A DNA stretch of 64,000 nt from Faecalicatena_A orotica. GTDB lineage: Bacteria > Bacillota > Clostridia > Lachnospirales > Lachnospiraceae. The DNA is taken from assembly GCF_040545875.1 (NCBI RefSeq), contig NZ_JBEPMR010000013.1. One strand, given 5' to 3'. Every line of letters starts with the position of its first letter. Position 1 is the stretch's first letter. Shown piece by piece: positions 51,621-59,624 of this stretch. The notes beneath the pieces are model-generated. The model worked only from the letters and a program-made list of their open reading frames with translations. It searched no databases and was not told where the DNA came from. The position numbers and the translations under genes are program-made.

Positions 51621-53636
51621 TTATACCCTTTCCTCAACGCAAATCATTTTCACATCATATTTGGAAAGTATCTCACCCCCGCGAATTGTTTCCCCTGACA
51701 GCATGTCTTTGCATCCTGCAAAACAATCGGGCATTTCTATTTCATCATCTTTGAAGTTGATTACAAAGTAATACTTATGTCCACCCTTCTTCCTGCATGT
51801 GATTTCCAGTCCGGTTTCGATTTCAACAGCAGGCTTCACCTTTGCATCACCTGCTGCCATCTCCATCACTTTTCCAAGGCCATCTTCATTCATATTGGTT
51901 CCTATGTAATATACGATTCCATTTCCATACTGATTTCTTGTAACAGCCGGGCTTCCTGCATAAAAATCAGATCCGTAATTTCCGACAGATTCTGCGCCCC
52001 TCAAATGGATGATATCGCAGACCAGCCTGCCTGCAGCCTCCTCTCCATCATTGAAGACCACTGAATTTGTCTGCTCCGGCGCCAAAGCGTCAATTTCCTC
52101 AACCCAGATGCCTGCCATCCTGCCCAGAGGTCCCGGATAGCCACCCAGATGAACATTGTCAGACTGGTCCACAATACCACTCATGTATGTCGTAACAAGT
52201 ATCCCGCCTTTTTCCACAAAAGCTTCCAGAGCTTCCTGCATCCCTTCTTTCACCATATAGAGTACAGGCGCCACCACTACTTTGTATTTACTGAAATCTG
52301 CGTCATAAGGAATCATATTTACCGCGATATTATGTTCATAGAAATACTTGTAATATTGATGAATCTGTTCGACATACTTAAGATCCACCGTAGGACCGCT
52401 TGTATATTCAAGAGCCCAGTAATTATCCCAGTCAAAAATGATCCCGACCTCTGCCTCATTGACCGCTCCAAGCGTTGTGTCCGCCAGTTTTTCCAGTTCC
52501 GCTCCAAGCTGTTTCACTTCCCGGAATACCCTTGTATCTTCATTTCCTACATGTGCGATCACTGCACCGTGGAATTTTTCACAGCCTCCCACACTACGGC
52601 GGAGCTGGAAAAATTGAATTGTATCGGCACCATGCGCTATCGTCTGATAGCTCTGGGCACGCATCTGCCCCGGTTTTTTCAGTGAATTATACGGCTGCCA
52701 GTTCTGCTGGCTGGGTGTCTGTTCCATCAGCATAAATGGCTGGTCTTTTAATCCACGCATTAAATCGTGGCGCATCGCCGTCTGGCTCCACGGTGTATCA
52801 TAACTCGGATAATTATCCCAGGATACAATATCCATCTCTTTTGCCCATTTAAAATAATCGAGCCCCTTAAATGTTCCCATCAGGTTTGTCGTAATCGGTG
52901 TCTCTTTGTCATACTCACGGACTGCATCGCGCTCCATAACATAATTGCCAAGAAGGCTGTCAGAATTGAATCTGCGGTAATCAATCGAAATACCGGCAAA
53001 TGCTGTCTTATCATTCTCCAGACCTTCACTCAGTGCATTCGGCAGTACAACTTCATCCCAGTCATATATGGTATGCCCCCAGAATTCGAGATTCCACGCT
53101 TTATTCAGCGCTTCCAGCGTCTGATACTTTTTCCTCAGCCAGACACGGAACGCTTTTTCGCATTTTTCGCAGTAGCACTCCCCGCCGTACTCATTGTTAA
53201 TATGCCAGCATGCAATATGCTTATTGCTTCCGTAGCGTTTTGCCAGCTCTGCTGCAAGTGCTTTTGCATATTTTTGGTAAACAGGTGAATTCGGACACGC
53301 ATTATGCCGCTGGCCAAACTTATGGTGACGGCCTTCATAGTCCGTCCTTGCTACTTCTGGATACCGCTTTACCATCCAGGCCGGCAGAGCCGCCGTCGAC
53401 GTCGCAAGCACAATATCATAGTTCTCCCTGCCCAGCATTTCAACAATTTCATCCAGTTCCTGAAAATCATAAACTTCTTCTGCCGGCTGAATCCTGGCCC
53501 AGGAAAATACATTAATTGTTGCACTGTTAATGCGTGCATCTTTAAATATCCTCATATCCTCATCCCAAACATCTTTTGGCCATTGATTCGGATTGTAGTC
53601 CCCGCCATATAAAATTCTTTTAAACTTGTTCTCCAT
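51621..53636 (-). CDS. beta-galactosidase, glycoside hydrolase family 42
   Basis: Cytoplasmic enzyme of 671 residues. ATG 53636 (MENKFKRIL) has AAGGAG nine bases upstream; ATG 53645 is too close to that site. The TIM barrel begins ILYGGDYNPNQWPKDVW, the acid/base glutamate is in WHINNEYGGECYCEKC (about residues 145-160; the cysteines are the GH42 zinc cluster) and the nucleophile is the glutamate in FMLMEQTPSQQNW (about 305-317). The trimerisation domain with VVAPVLYMV and a C-terminal beta domain follow. Releases galactose from beta-galactosides. Divergent from an AraC regulator 115 bases away. Confidence 0.94.
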   Translation of the reverse strand: MENKFKRILYGGDYNPNQWPKDVWDEDMRIFKDARINSATINVFSWARIQPAEEVYDFQELDEIVEMLGRENYDIVLATSTAALPAWMVKRYPEVARTDYEGRHHKFGQRHNACPNSPVYQKYAKALAAELAKRYGSNKHIACWHINNEYGGECYCEKCEKAFRVWLRKKYQTLEALNKAWNLEFWGHTIYDWDEVVLPNALSEGLENDKTAFAGISIDYRRFNSDSLLGNYVMERDAVREYDKETPITTNLMGTFKGLDYFKWAKEMDIVSWDNYPSYDTPWSQTAMRHDLMRGLKDQPFMLMEQTPSQQNWQPYNSLKKPGQMRAQSYQTIAHGADTIQFFQLRRSVGGCEKFHGAVIAHVGNEDTRVFREVKQLGAELEKLADTTLGAVNEAEVGIIFDWDNYWALEYTSGPTVDLKYVEQIHQYYKYFYEHNIAVNMIPYDADFSKYKVVVAPVLYMVKEGMQEALEAFVEKGGILVTTYMSGIVDQSDNVHLGGYPGPLGRMAGIWVEEIDALAPEQTNSVVFNDGEEAAGRLVCDIIHLRGAESVGNYGSDFYAGSPAVTRNQYGNGIVYYIGTNMNEDGLGKVMEMAAGDAKVKPAVEIETGLEITCRKKGGHKYYFVINFKDDEIEMPDCFAGCKDMLSGETIRGGEILSKYDVKMICVEERV

Positions 53637-53750
53637 ACCATCCATCTCCTTATAAATCTTATCAATCTAATGCGATTATATTATGGATAGACAAAGTATT
53701 GTGTAATATGTTAAGCTAAATAATATAAGATATCGAAACAGGAGATAATC

Positions 53751-54557
53751 ATGGCAATCTATTTTAGAAACATCCCGGTCACGGAACCATTTACTTTTGA
53801 CTCGGTAGGCAGCCACTGGGTGCAGGAAAGTACCTCCCGTCCAAAAGGATACCCCCTTTACCATTACCTCCAGTCCGAAAAAGGCACCGGGAGAATCTTC
53901 ATCCAGGGCAAAAAGTTTTTTCTTCATGAAGGAGAAGGTGTCTTAATTGCGCCTTTTATCCGCCATTCCTATGCAAAAGAAACGAATGAATGGCATACTT
54001 TATTTGCTACTTTTACGGGTACAATTGAGAGCAGCATCTCCAGACTGCTTGGAAACAGGCAATATATCTTCATAGAAAAAGAACAGGGCGCACAGATTGA
54101 GGCCCTGATCTCTGATGTTGTAAAAAAATATGAAAATCCGCCGCTGGATGTCATAGCCCTGTCATCGGACTGTTACCGCCTGCTGATGTATTTTGCAGAC
54201 GGCGTCTATACCCGCAGCTTAATGGACGACCCTCTATATCAAAGGTATGTCGCCCCTGCAATACAGGATATTGAAACAAACTATCCCACTGAACTCACCG
54301 TGCAGGAGCTCAGCCGCAGGGTTTACGTCACCCCGCAGTATCTGTCCCGGCTGTTCCAACGATTTCTTGGATGTTCTACTTATGAATACCTTACCATTTA
54401 CAGGATCAACAAAGCGAAAGAACTCCTTCTCACAAACCCGCGCATGGAAGTTCAGGATATTGCACAAAATGTAGGTTTTACCGATTCGAGTCACTTCATC
54501 TCCATCTTCCGGAAAATGGCGGGAATGACGCCTCTTGGATTCCGGAAACTGAACTGA
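53751..54557 (+). CDS. AraC family transcriptional regulator
   Basis: Regulator of 268 residues. An N-terminal cupin-like sugar-binding domain (about 1-150: GRIFIQGKKFFLHEGEGVLIAP) is followed by two helix-turn-helix units in the last 100 residues (LTVQELSRRVYVTPQYLSRLFQRFLG and VQDIAQNVGFTDSSHFISIFRKMAG) and the closing TPLGFRKLN. Divergent from the GH42 gene, so probably its activator in response to a galactoside. ATG 53751 follows CAGGAGATAATC. Confidence 0.93.
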   Translation: MAIYFRNIPVTEPFTFDSVGSHWVQESTSRPKGYPLYHYLQSEKGTGRIFIQGKKFFLHEGEGVLIAPFIRHSYAKETNEWHTLFATFTGTIESSISRLLGNRQYIFIEKEQGAQIEALISDVVKKYENPPLDVIALSSDCYRLLMYFADGVYTRSLMDDPLYQRYVAPAIQDIETNYPTELTVQELSRRVYVTPQYLSRLFQRFLGCSTYEYLTIYRINKAKELLLTNPRMEVQDIAQNVGFTDSSHFISIFRKMAGMTPLGFRKLN

Positions 54558-54573
54558 TACAGAATGTCCTTAG

Positions 54574-55581
54574 CTAACTTATATAAAGGATCTGTACATC
54601 CCCCAGTATCCGCCTGATTTCAGATCTGAGAAAAAGCTCCGCCTCCTCTCTTGCCTCATTTCTGTAACAATAGCGCCCTCTTCCCCGGCCGGTCATCAAT
54701 TCTTTATCATATAAATCGACCGCTCCGGGAAATGCATCACCATTGATGGCACGGTGGACATATGAGTAAGTCATCAGAATAATTTCCAGAAACATTTGTT
54801 TCTTTACTTTACTGCTAAGTCCGCTTTTTAGTTCTTCAAGTAGTCCTGTATACATCGTCCTCCAGCCATCCATCAATATAACCGGCGCAATCAGTAGTCC
54901 GCAGGGATAGCCTGCCTCACACATCTCGTTTACGGCATCTATCCGTTGCTTCAGATTCGAAGTACCCAGCTCAATCCGTTCGATAACTGGCTGCGGATTT
55001 ACACTCATGCGGAAGATTACCTTCCCCCTGTGTGAAAGGCCAAGCAGCGGCTCTACCATATGGAATTTTGTCGGAAACGTAATCTTCCCGGTCCCTTCTT
55101 CCGCAAATCTTGGTATTGTATACAACAGGTTATTTGTAATTGTATTTTCCAAAACAAGGTCGCTGTTACTGCCAATTTCAAATGTCAGTTCTCTTTCACT
55201 CTTTTTCCCCTGCCTGACCAGGCGGTCCATCATCTGTTCCCTGTTAACGAACAGACGCAGATACGCACATTTGTTATAATTGCAAACTAAATAGCAGTAC
55301 AGGCACATGGCGGTGCAGCCGGAGGAGGTATAAGGTACCAGATAATCCGACACCTTATGGTTCTCCACATATTTATGCGTTTTCCGGGTTCCGATAATCA
55401 GATTCCGCTTCATACGCCCAAACTCAGAATTCGGTTTCTCCTGCATTTCTTTTATGGAATTATGGCTCTCTATCGGAATCCACGGCAGAGCTGCAAATTG
55501 TTCCTTCAATTGTTTCCCCAGAGGATATGTTAAACTGCCGGGTTCAAAATAAACTGCGTCAAACTTCATATTCAGGTCCAT
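54574..55581 (-). CDS. splB: spore photoproduct lyase (radical SAM)
   Basis: Protein of 335 residues. The radical SAM cluster is CTAMCLYC (CX3CX2C; about residues 89-96) followed by YLVCNYNKCAYLRLFVN, the spore photoproduct lyase signature. Other SPL blocks: EIGSNSDLVLENTITNNLLY, KFHMVEPLLGLSHRGKVIFRMSVNPQ and GYPCGLLIAPVILMDGW. The enzyme reverses the thymine dimer (spore photoproduct) formed in spore DNA by UV. Its presence implies a spore-forming host. The gene ends 17 bases from the convergent AraC gene. Confidence 0.93.
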   Translation of the reverse strand: MDLNMKFDAVYFEPGSLTYPLGKQLKEQFAALPWIPIESHNSIKEMQEKPNSEFGRMKRNLIIGTRKTHKYVENHKVSDYLVPYTSSGCTAMCLYCYLVCNYNKCAYLRLFVNREQMMDRLVRQGKKSERELTFEIGSNSDLVLENTITNNLLYTIPRFAEEGTGKITFPTKFHMVEPLLGLSHRGKVIFRMSVNPQPVIERIELGTSNLKQRIDAVNEMCEAGYPCGLLIAPVILMDGWRTMYTGLLEELKSGLSSKVKKQMFLEIILMTYSYVHRAINGDAFPGAVDLYDKELMTGRGRGRYCYRNEAREEAELFLRSEIRRILGDVQILYIS

Positions 55582-55665
55582 ACCTTTCCGGTGAAGGAAA
55601 CGTAATTTTCATCCTTCACTTTTTTCTTTATTATGTACCTTTTCCATGAAATTTACAGATGGACT

Positions 55666-56547
55666 TCAGAAAATTTTGATATCAAACTTATACGCCTTAC
55701 ATTTGCCCGCCTCAACCAACTGAACGTTTCTTTTTTCTTCAAACACGTCACCTTCATCACTGCAGGTAGAGAGTCCTGTCCAGGGTTCCAGTGCCACGAA
55801 CGGCCCCTTATTTGCCGTGGACCATAATACGAGATATGGAAAATCAGCAAATGCCAGCTCCACCCCTTTTTCATGCTTTTTTGAGCAAAGCTTTACATTT
55901 CTGGACTTCAGTTCATCCAGAATCACTGCATCCCGTGAAAACAGATCATGGTTTAACTGCAGTTCCTGCTGGTGATTCAGGAAACCGGCCCTGCGCCCCA
56001 TATCAATCAGACCTGTCTCCGTTACAGGATACGGCACACTGCACGTCTCCTTCTCTGAAAAAACAAGACGGTAATCATCATAGTTTTCCCCCGGACAGAG
56101 AGGGCAGTTAAATCCCGGATGTCCGCCGATAAAGAACGGCATGACTTCGGACCCTCTATTTTCCACACAATATTCTGTTATCACTCTGTTTTTCAACAAT
56201 GTATATCGGATTCCAAGCTTAAAATGATAGGGATACTGCTGCAGCATTTCTTCATCGCTTTCAATGCTGAACAAAACACTGTCTTTTTCCTTCTTCTCAC
56301 AGATAAATTCTCTCTTTCTGACAATCCCATGTCTTGGCATCTTTGTTATCTGATTCTTACCTATCCTTGCAGAATCATTCCTTAAACTCCCACATATCGG
56401 GAATAAGACAGGCGCCTGCCCACTCCAATAGTTTCTGTCCCCCTGCCACAGGTATTCCAGTCCATCCTTCGTCTTTATAGACGAAAGCGCTCCACCCAAT
56501 GACTGAATCTTAACGGTTAACTCTTCATTTTCTAAAATAAATTCCAT
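55666..56547 (-). CDS. aldose 1-epimerase family protein
   Basis: Beta-sandwich protein of 293 residues of the galactose mutarotase fold. Conserved features: SLGGALSSIKTKDGLEYLWQGD, LFPICGSLRND, the active-site histidine in MPRHGIVRKRE and in GGHPGFNCPL, and late glutamate in FVALEPWTGLST. It belongs to the YeaD/LacX-like branch, whose substrates are often unknown. Proximity to the GH42 gene suggests work on released galactose or a similar sugar, but they are not in one operon. Confidence 0.88.
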   Translation of the reverse strand: MEFILENEELTVKIQSLGGALSSIKTKDGLEYLWQGDRNYWSGQAPVLFPICGSLRNDSARIGKNQITKMPRHGIVRKREFICEKKEKDSVLFSIESDEEMLQQYPYHFKLGIRYTLLKNRVITEYCVENRGSEVMPFFIGGHPGFNCPLCPGENYDDYRLVFSEKETCSVPYPVTETGLIDMGRRAGFLNHQQELQLNHDLFSRDAVILDELKSRNVKLCSKKHEKGVELAFADFPYLVLWSTANKGPFVALEPWTGLSTCSDEGDVFEEKRNVQLVEAGKCKAYKFDIKIF

Positions 56548-56744
56548 TATCTGATCCCTACCTTATACTTTTATTTACTGTTATATTAGCACCTCTCTTG
56601 TAAAAAAAACAGTTTAACATTCTTCACACAGTTTGCAAATAATTAATTTGGTTCTTTCGCCTAAACGGGATTTAAACATTTCACTTTATATTTCTTTAAA
56701 GCCGACATTTATCCATACAAACTAACTGAAATTTTTGACATATA

Positions 56745-56774
56745 TTTACATATTACCTGAAAATACTGTATAAT
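56745..56774 (+). promoter_or_regulatory. promoter of NTF2-LytTR gene
   Basis: TTTACA (56745-56750), 18-bp spacer, TATAAT (56769-56774), 36 bases before the start codon. The gene has AGGGAGG upstream. Confidence 0.6.
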
Positions 56775-56810
56775 ATAAACTATATTATAATCAAAAGGGA
56801 GGAAACCGCT

Positions 56811-57623
56811 ATGAAATATCATCATTTTACAGAGCAGGAAGTACTCGATAAGTCACGTGAACTGTCGTACGCACTCGTAGGCCGCCGGATACCGGAATTT
56901 ATCGACCTTTTAGATGAGAACTTTGTCTGGATCGGGGATTACAATGTACAGTATACGAAAGGAATCCAGGAATTTTTAAAGCAGGTGGAATCAGAATGTG
57001 CCCTCTCGGCCATTGAAATTTCACATGAGGAATACAGCATGCTGATCCATGAACGTCAGACCTGGATCACCTATGGCAGATTCACTGCTTCCGCATCAAT
57101 GCCTGACAGTTCTCTTCTGGCCGTTAAAATGCACTTTACCTTTGTATGGAACCAGCACAAGGATTTTCTGAAGCTGATTCACGCTCATGCCACCCACGCA
57201 GCTGATGCAACATTCCTGTCCAGTGCGTTCGAGGCTGCTCACGCCAATACACCGCAGGCTTTGTTCTTCGACCGTATGCATATTGAAGAACTGACAGGAG
57301 GTGATCTTACAAAGATCCGGATAAAGGATCTGGATGGGAATGTCCGTTTTCTGTTCCCTGCAGAAATTTTGTATATCAAATCGAACGATAAATTATGCAC
57401 CATTTATACAGAAAGTGGGGCATTTGTTGCACGGACATCTCTTAAAAATATGGAACATCCCCAGTTTCTGCATATCCACCGCAGTTATCTGGCCAACCTG
57501 AGGTATATCCAGTCTATACGGCGGTATAAGGCAACACTGACAGATGGTACACAGCTGCCAATCGGAAAGGAACGATATGTAGAGATACAAATCCAACTTA
57601 CGGGTGAACGGAATAGGGCCTGA
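56811..57623 (+). CDS. NTF2/SnoaL-like sensor domain fused to LytTR DNA-binding domain
   Basis: Regulator of 270 residues with two recognisable parts. The N-terminal ~140 residues look like an NTF2/SnoaL-type fold (LVGRRIPEFIDLLDENFVWIGDYNVQYTKGIQEFL ... MHFTFVWNQHKDFLKLIHAH), a small-molecule pocket rather than a phospho-receiver. The C-terminal ~100 residues are LytTR (IRFLFPAEILYIKSNDKLCTIYTESGAF...ARTSLKNME...FLHIHRSYLANL). No kinase is adjacent, so it may bind its signal directly. It probably controls its own gene or neighbouring genes; the promoter region holds no clear LytTR direct repeat. Confidence 0.82.
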   Translation: MKYHHFTEQEVLDKSRELSYALVGRRIPEFIDLLDENFVWIGDYNVQYTKGIQEFLKQVESECALSAIEISHEEYSMLIHERQTWITYGRFTASASMPDSSLLAVKMHFTFVWNQHKDFLKLIHAHATHAADATFLSSAFEAAHANTPQALFFDRMHIEELTGGDLTKIRIKDLDGNVRFLFPAEILYIKSNDKLCTIYTESGAFVARTSLKNMEHPQFLHIHRSYLANLRYIQSIRRYKATLTDGTQLPIGKERYVEIQIQLTGERNRA

Positions 57624-57641
57624 CCAAGGCTCTATTTTTTT
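57613..57641 (+). terminator. terminator of NTF2-LytTR gene
   Basis: ATAGGGCC pairs with GGCTCTAT (one G-U) over the stop codon, followed by seven T. Confidence 0.85.
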
Positions 57642-57666
57642 ACAAACGGCGGATTTTTCTTTTCTA

Positions 57667-57714
57667 TTGACATCTTGTAAATTTCTGTGCTAATATTAGT
57701 CCGTAAACAGACTA
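57667..57714 (+). promoter_or_regulatory. promoter and candidate MarR operator
   Basis: TTGACA (57667-57672), an 18-bp spacer and TAATAT (57691-57696) form the promoter. Just after the -10 is TAGTCCGTAAACAGACTA (57697-57714), an inverted repeat that overlaps the transcription start, as expected for autorepression by the MarR protein encoded 20 bases later. Confidence 0.7.
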
Positions 57715-57734
57715 TTATTTATGGAGGGCTTCTT

Positions 57735-58181
57735 ATGAAGACATCTTTAGAACAAATCAAATTATATACCACACTATGGCGTGAAACGACAAGCCTGTAT
57801 GAAGACTGGGCAAAACGGCATGGCCTGTCTTACTATGAACTTCTGGTCATACTCTCACTCTCCGAATCGGAAGGAATCTGTAAACAAAAAGACATCTGCC
57901 GGGAATGGGTACTCCCCAAGCAGACTGTCAATACCATCCTGAAGCATTTCATGGAACGTTCCTGGGTCACACTTGTGCCTTCTGAAGAGGACCGCCGCAA
58001 TAAGGATATCCTCCTGACAGATGCGGGTAATGAATTTGTCCAGATTGCAGTCAATGAACTGCAGGCACATGAGTGTGCTGTCTGGAACTCACTCGGCCAG
58101 GAAAAATCCCGTGCCCTGATAGAAATTACTGCCCTTTATAACAAATTATTCAAGGAGGCTGATACTGATGAACCTACGTAA
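57735..58181 (+). CDS. MarR family transcriptional regulator
   Basis: Winged-helix repressor of 148 residues. ATG 57735 (MKTSLEQIKL) lies seven bases after GGAGG. The core reads YELLVILSLSESEGICKQKDICREWVLPKQTVNTILKHFMERSWV, followed by the wing SEEDRRNKDILLTDAG. MarR proteins in this context repress an efflux gene and are released by its substrate. The stop overlaps the MATE start by 14 bases. Confidence 0.92.
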   Translation: MKTSLEQIKLYTTLWRETTSLYEDWAKRHGLSYYELLVILSLSESEGICKQKDICREWVLPKQTVNTILKHFMERSWVTLVPSEEDRRNKDILLTDAGNEFVQIAVNELQAHECAVWNSLGQEKSRALIEITALYNKLFKEADTDEPT

Positions 58182-59484
58182 AGAATTTTTCCGCTGCGTT
58201 ATTCCGTCTATGTTTGCATTTGCACTTTCTGGGGTATACGCAATTGCAGATGGCTTTTTCGTTGGAAACGCACTGGGGGACAGTGCTCTTGCCGCTATCA
58301 ATGTCGCCTACCCTCTCACTGCTTTTTTGCAGGCCGCCGGCACCGGGCTTGGAATGGGCGGCGCAGTTGAATATGCTATAAGCCTCGGAACTAATGACCA
58401 TACCCGGGGCAGACAGTATTTCGGCATGTCACTGATCATGCTTGTCCTGTCATCCATAATTCTGACACTGATATATCTGCCTGCCGCCCCGGCCATCTTA
58501 CAGTTTTTCGGCGCTTCGGGTGATATTCAGGTGCTTGCTGAAGAATATGTTCTATATATTACCTATGGCGCAGTTTTCCAGATACTCGGCACCGGTATTG
58601 TACCATTCATAAGGAATATGGGCAGTTCCATCGCTGCAATGCTTGCAATGACTGCAGGTTTTTTTACTAATATCATTTTGGACTATCTGTTTGTGTGGAA
58701 ATATCCTCTCGGAATGACGGGGGCTGCAGCAGCTACCGTCTGCGGTCAGGCAGTTACCTTCCTTGTATGTCTGATCTGCCTGTTTATAAAAAAAGAGGTC
58801 CCTCTGTTCCATTTTCAGGGACACAAGGTTTCATTCGTAAAAAACATACTTAAGGTTGGACTCTCCCCGTTTGGACTTACTTTTTCACCTAATATTACAT
58901 TAATTCTGATCAATAAGAGTGCCGCACTAACCGGTGGGACACTGGCTGTAACATATTATGCACCGGTCAGCTATATTTCCTGTATCGTCCTATTACTGCT
59001 ACAGGGAGTCAGCGACGGGTGCCAGCCTCTCTTAAGCCTTTCCTACGGGGAAGGTAATGTCCAAAAAACAAAGCAATTCCGGAATATGGCTTATCGTTTC
59101 GGGTTACTCACAGCATTATTCAGTTTTATTGTCTTATTTTTTGCAGGAAGGAATGTTGCGGAATTATTCGGTGCTTCCGGTACGATTGCCGGAAATGCCG
59201 CCCGCATACTGCCTGTCTTTCTCCTCGGTTATCTATTTGTCAGTATTTCGAGGATAACGACAGCTTACTTCTATGCAACCGGAAAAAATATGTGGGCATA
59301 TATACTGATATATGGGGAAGTATTCTTCCTATTTGTACTGCTGCTTTTTCTTCCCAAAATAGCAGGCATCTCCGGAACCTGGTTCTCCGTCCCTGCCTCG
59401 CAACTGTTTGCGATGATGCTGAGCCTTCTAATTATCAACAGGCAGCCTGAACCATATAAACATGTCACGGCAAGGGCAGACTAA
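58168..59484 (+). CDS. MATE family efflux transporter
   Basis: Membrane protein of 438 residues with twelve helices (FFRCVIPSMFAFALSGVYAIADGFFVGNALG near the start; LSLSYGEGNVQKTKQFR between halves). Translationally coupled to the MarR gene (14-base overlap, AAGGAGG upstream), so expression is probably derepressed by the compound exported. It is the third MATE in the window, each with a different type of control: riboswitch-like leader, MerR, MarR. Confidence 0.92.
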   Translation: MNLRKEFFRCVIPSMFAFALSGVYAIADGFFVGNALGDSALAAINVAYPLTAFLQAAGTGLGMGGAVEYAISLGTNDHTRGRQYFGMSLIMLVLSSIILTLIYLPAAPAILQFFGASGDIQVLAEEYVLYITYGAVFQILGTGIVPFIRNMGSSIAAMLAMTAGFFTNIILDYLFVWKYPLGMTGAAAATVCGQAVTFLVCLICLFIKKEVPLFHFQGHKVSFVKNILKVGLSPFGLTFSPNITLILINKSAALTGGTLAVTYYAPVSYISCIVLLLLQGVSDGCQPLLSLSYGEGNVQKTKQFRNMAYRFGLLTALFSFIVLFFAGRNVAELFGASGTIAGNAARILPVFLLGYLFVSISRITTAYFYATGKNMWAYILIYGEVFFLFVLLLFLPKIAGISGTWFSVPASQLFAMMLSLLIINRQPEPYKHVTARAD

Positions 59485-59517
59485 ACCAATAGTTCACATC
59501 CTGCATGCTATCCGCTC

Positions 59518-59567
59518 AAAAGGGCATCATATATGACAAATTGTTTTAGCCATATATAATGCCCTTT
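59518..59567. terminator. inverted repeat between convergent MATE and surface-protein genes
   Basis: AAAGGGCAT-ATATATG pairs with CATATAT-ATGCCCTTT (one bulged base). The T-run on each side is short, so it may be a weak bidirectional terminator. Confidence 0.6.
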
Positions 59568-59624
59568 GTGACTCTGGAATTATTTTCCGCATTTCATTTT
59601 CTAGCCATTATCATTTTTACTTTA

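Noticed and set aside
51526..51771. Plus-strand 81-codon frame over the end of the GH42 gene
   Set aside because: It overlaps the GH42 coding end in the opposite direction and has no binding site.
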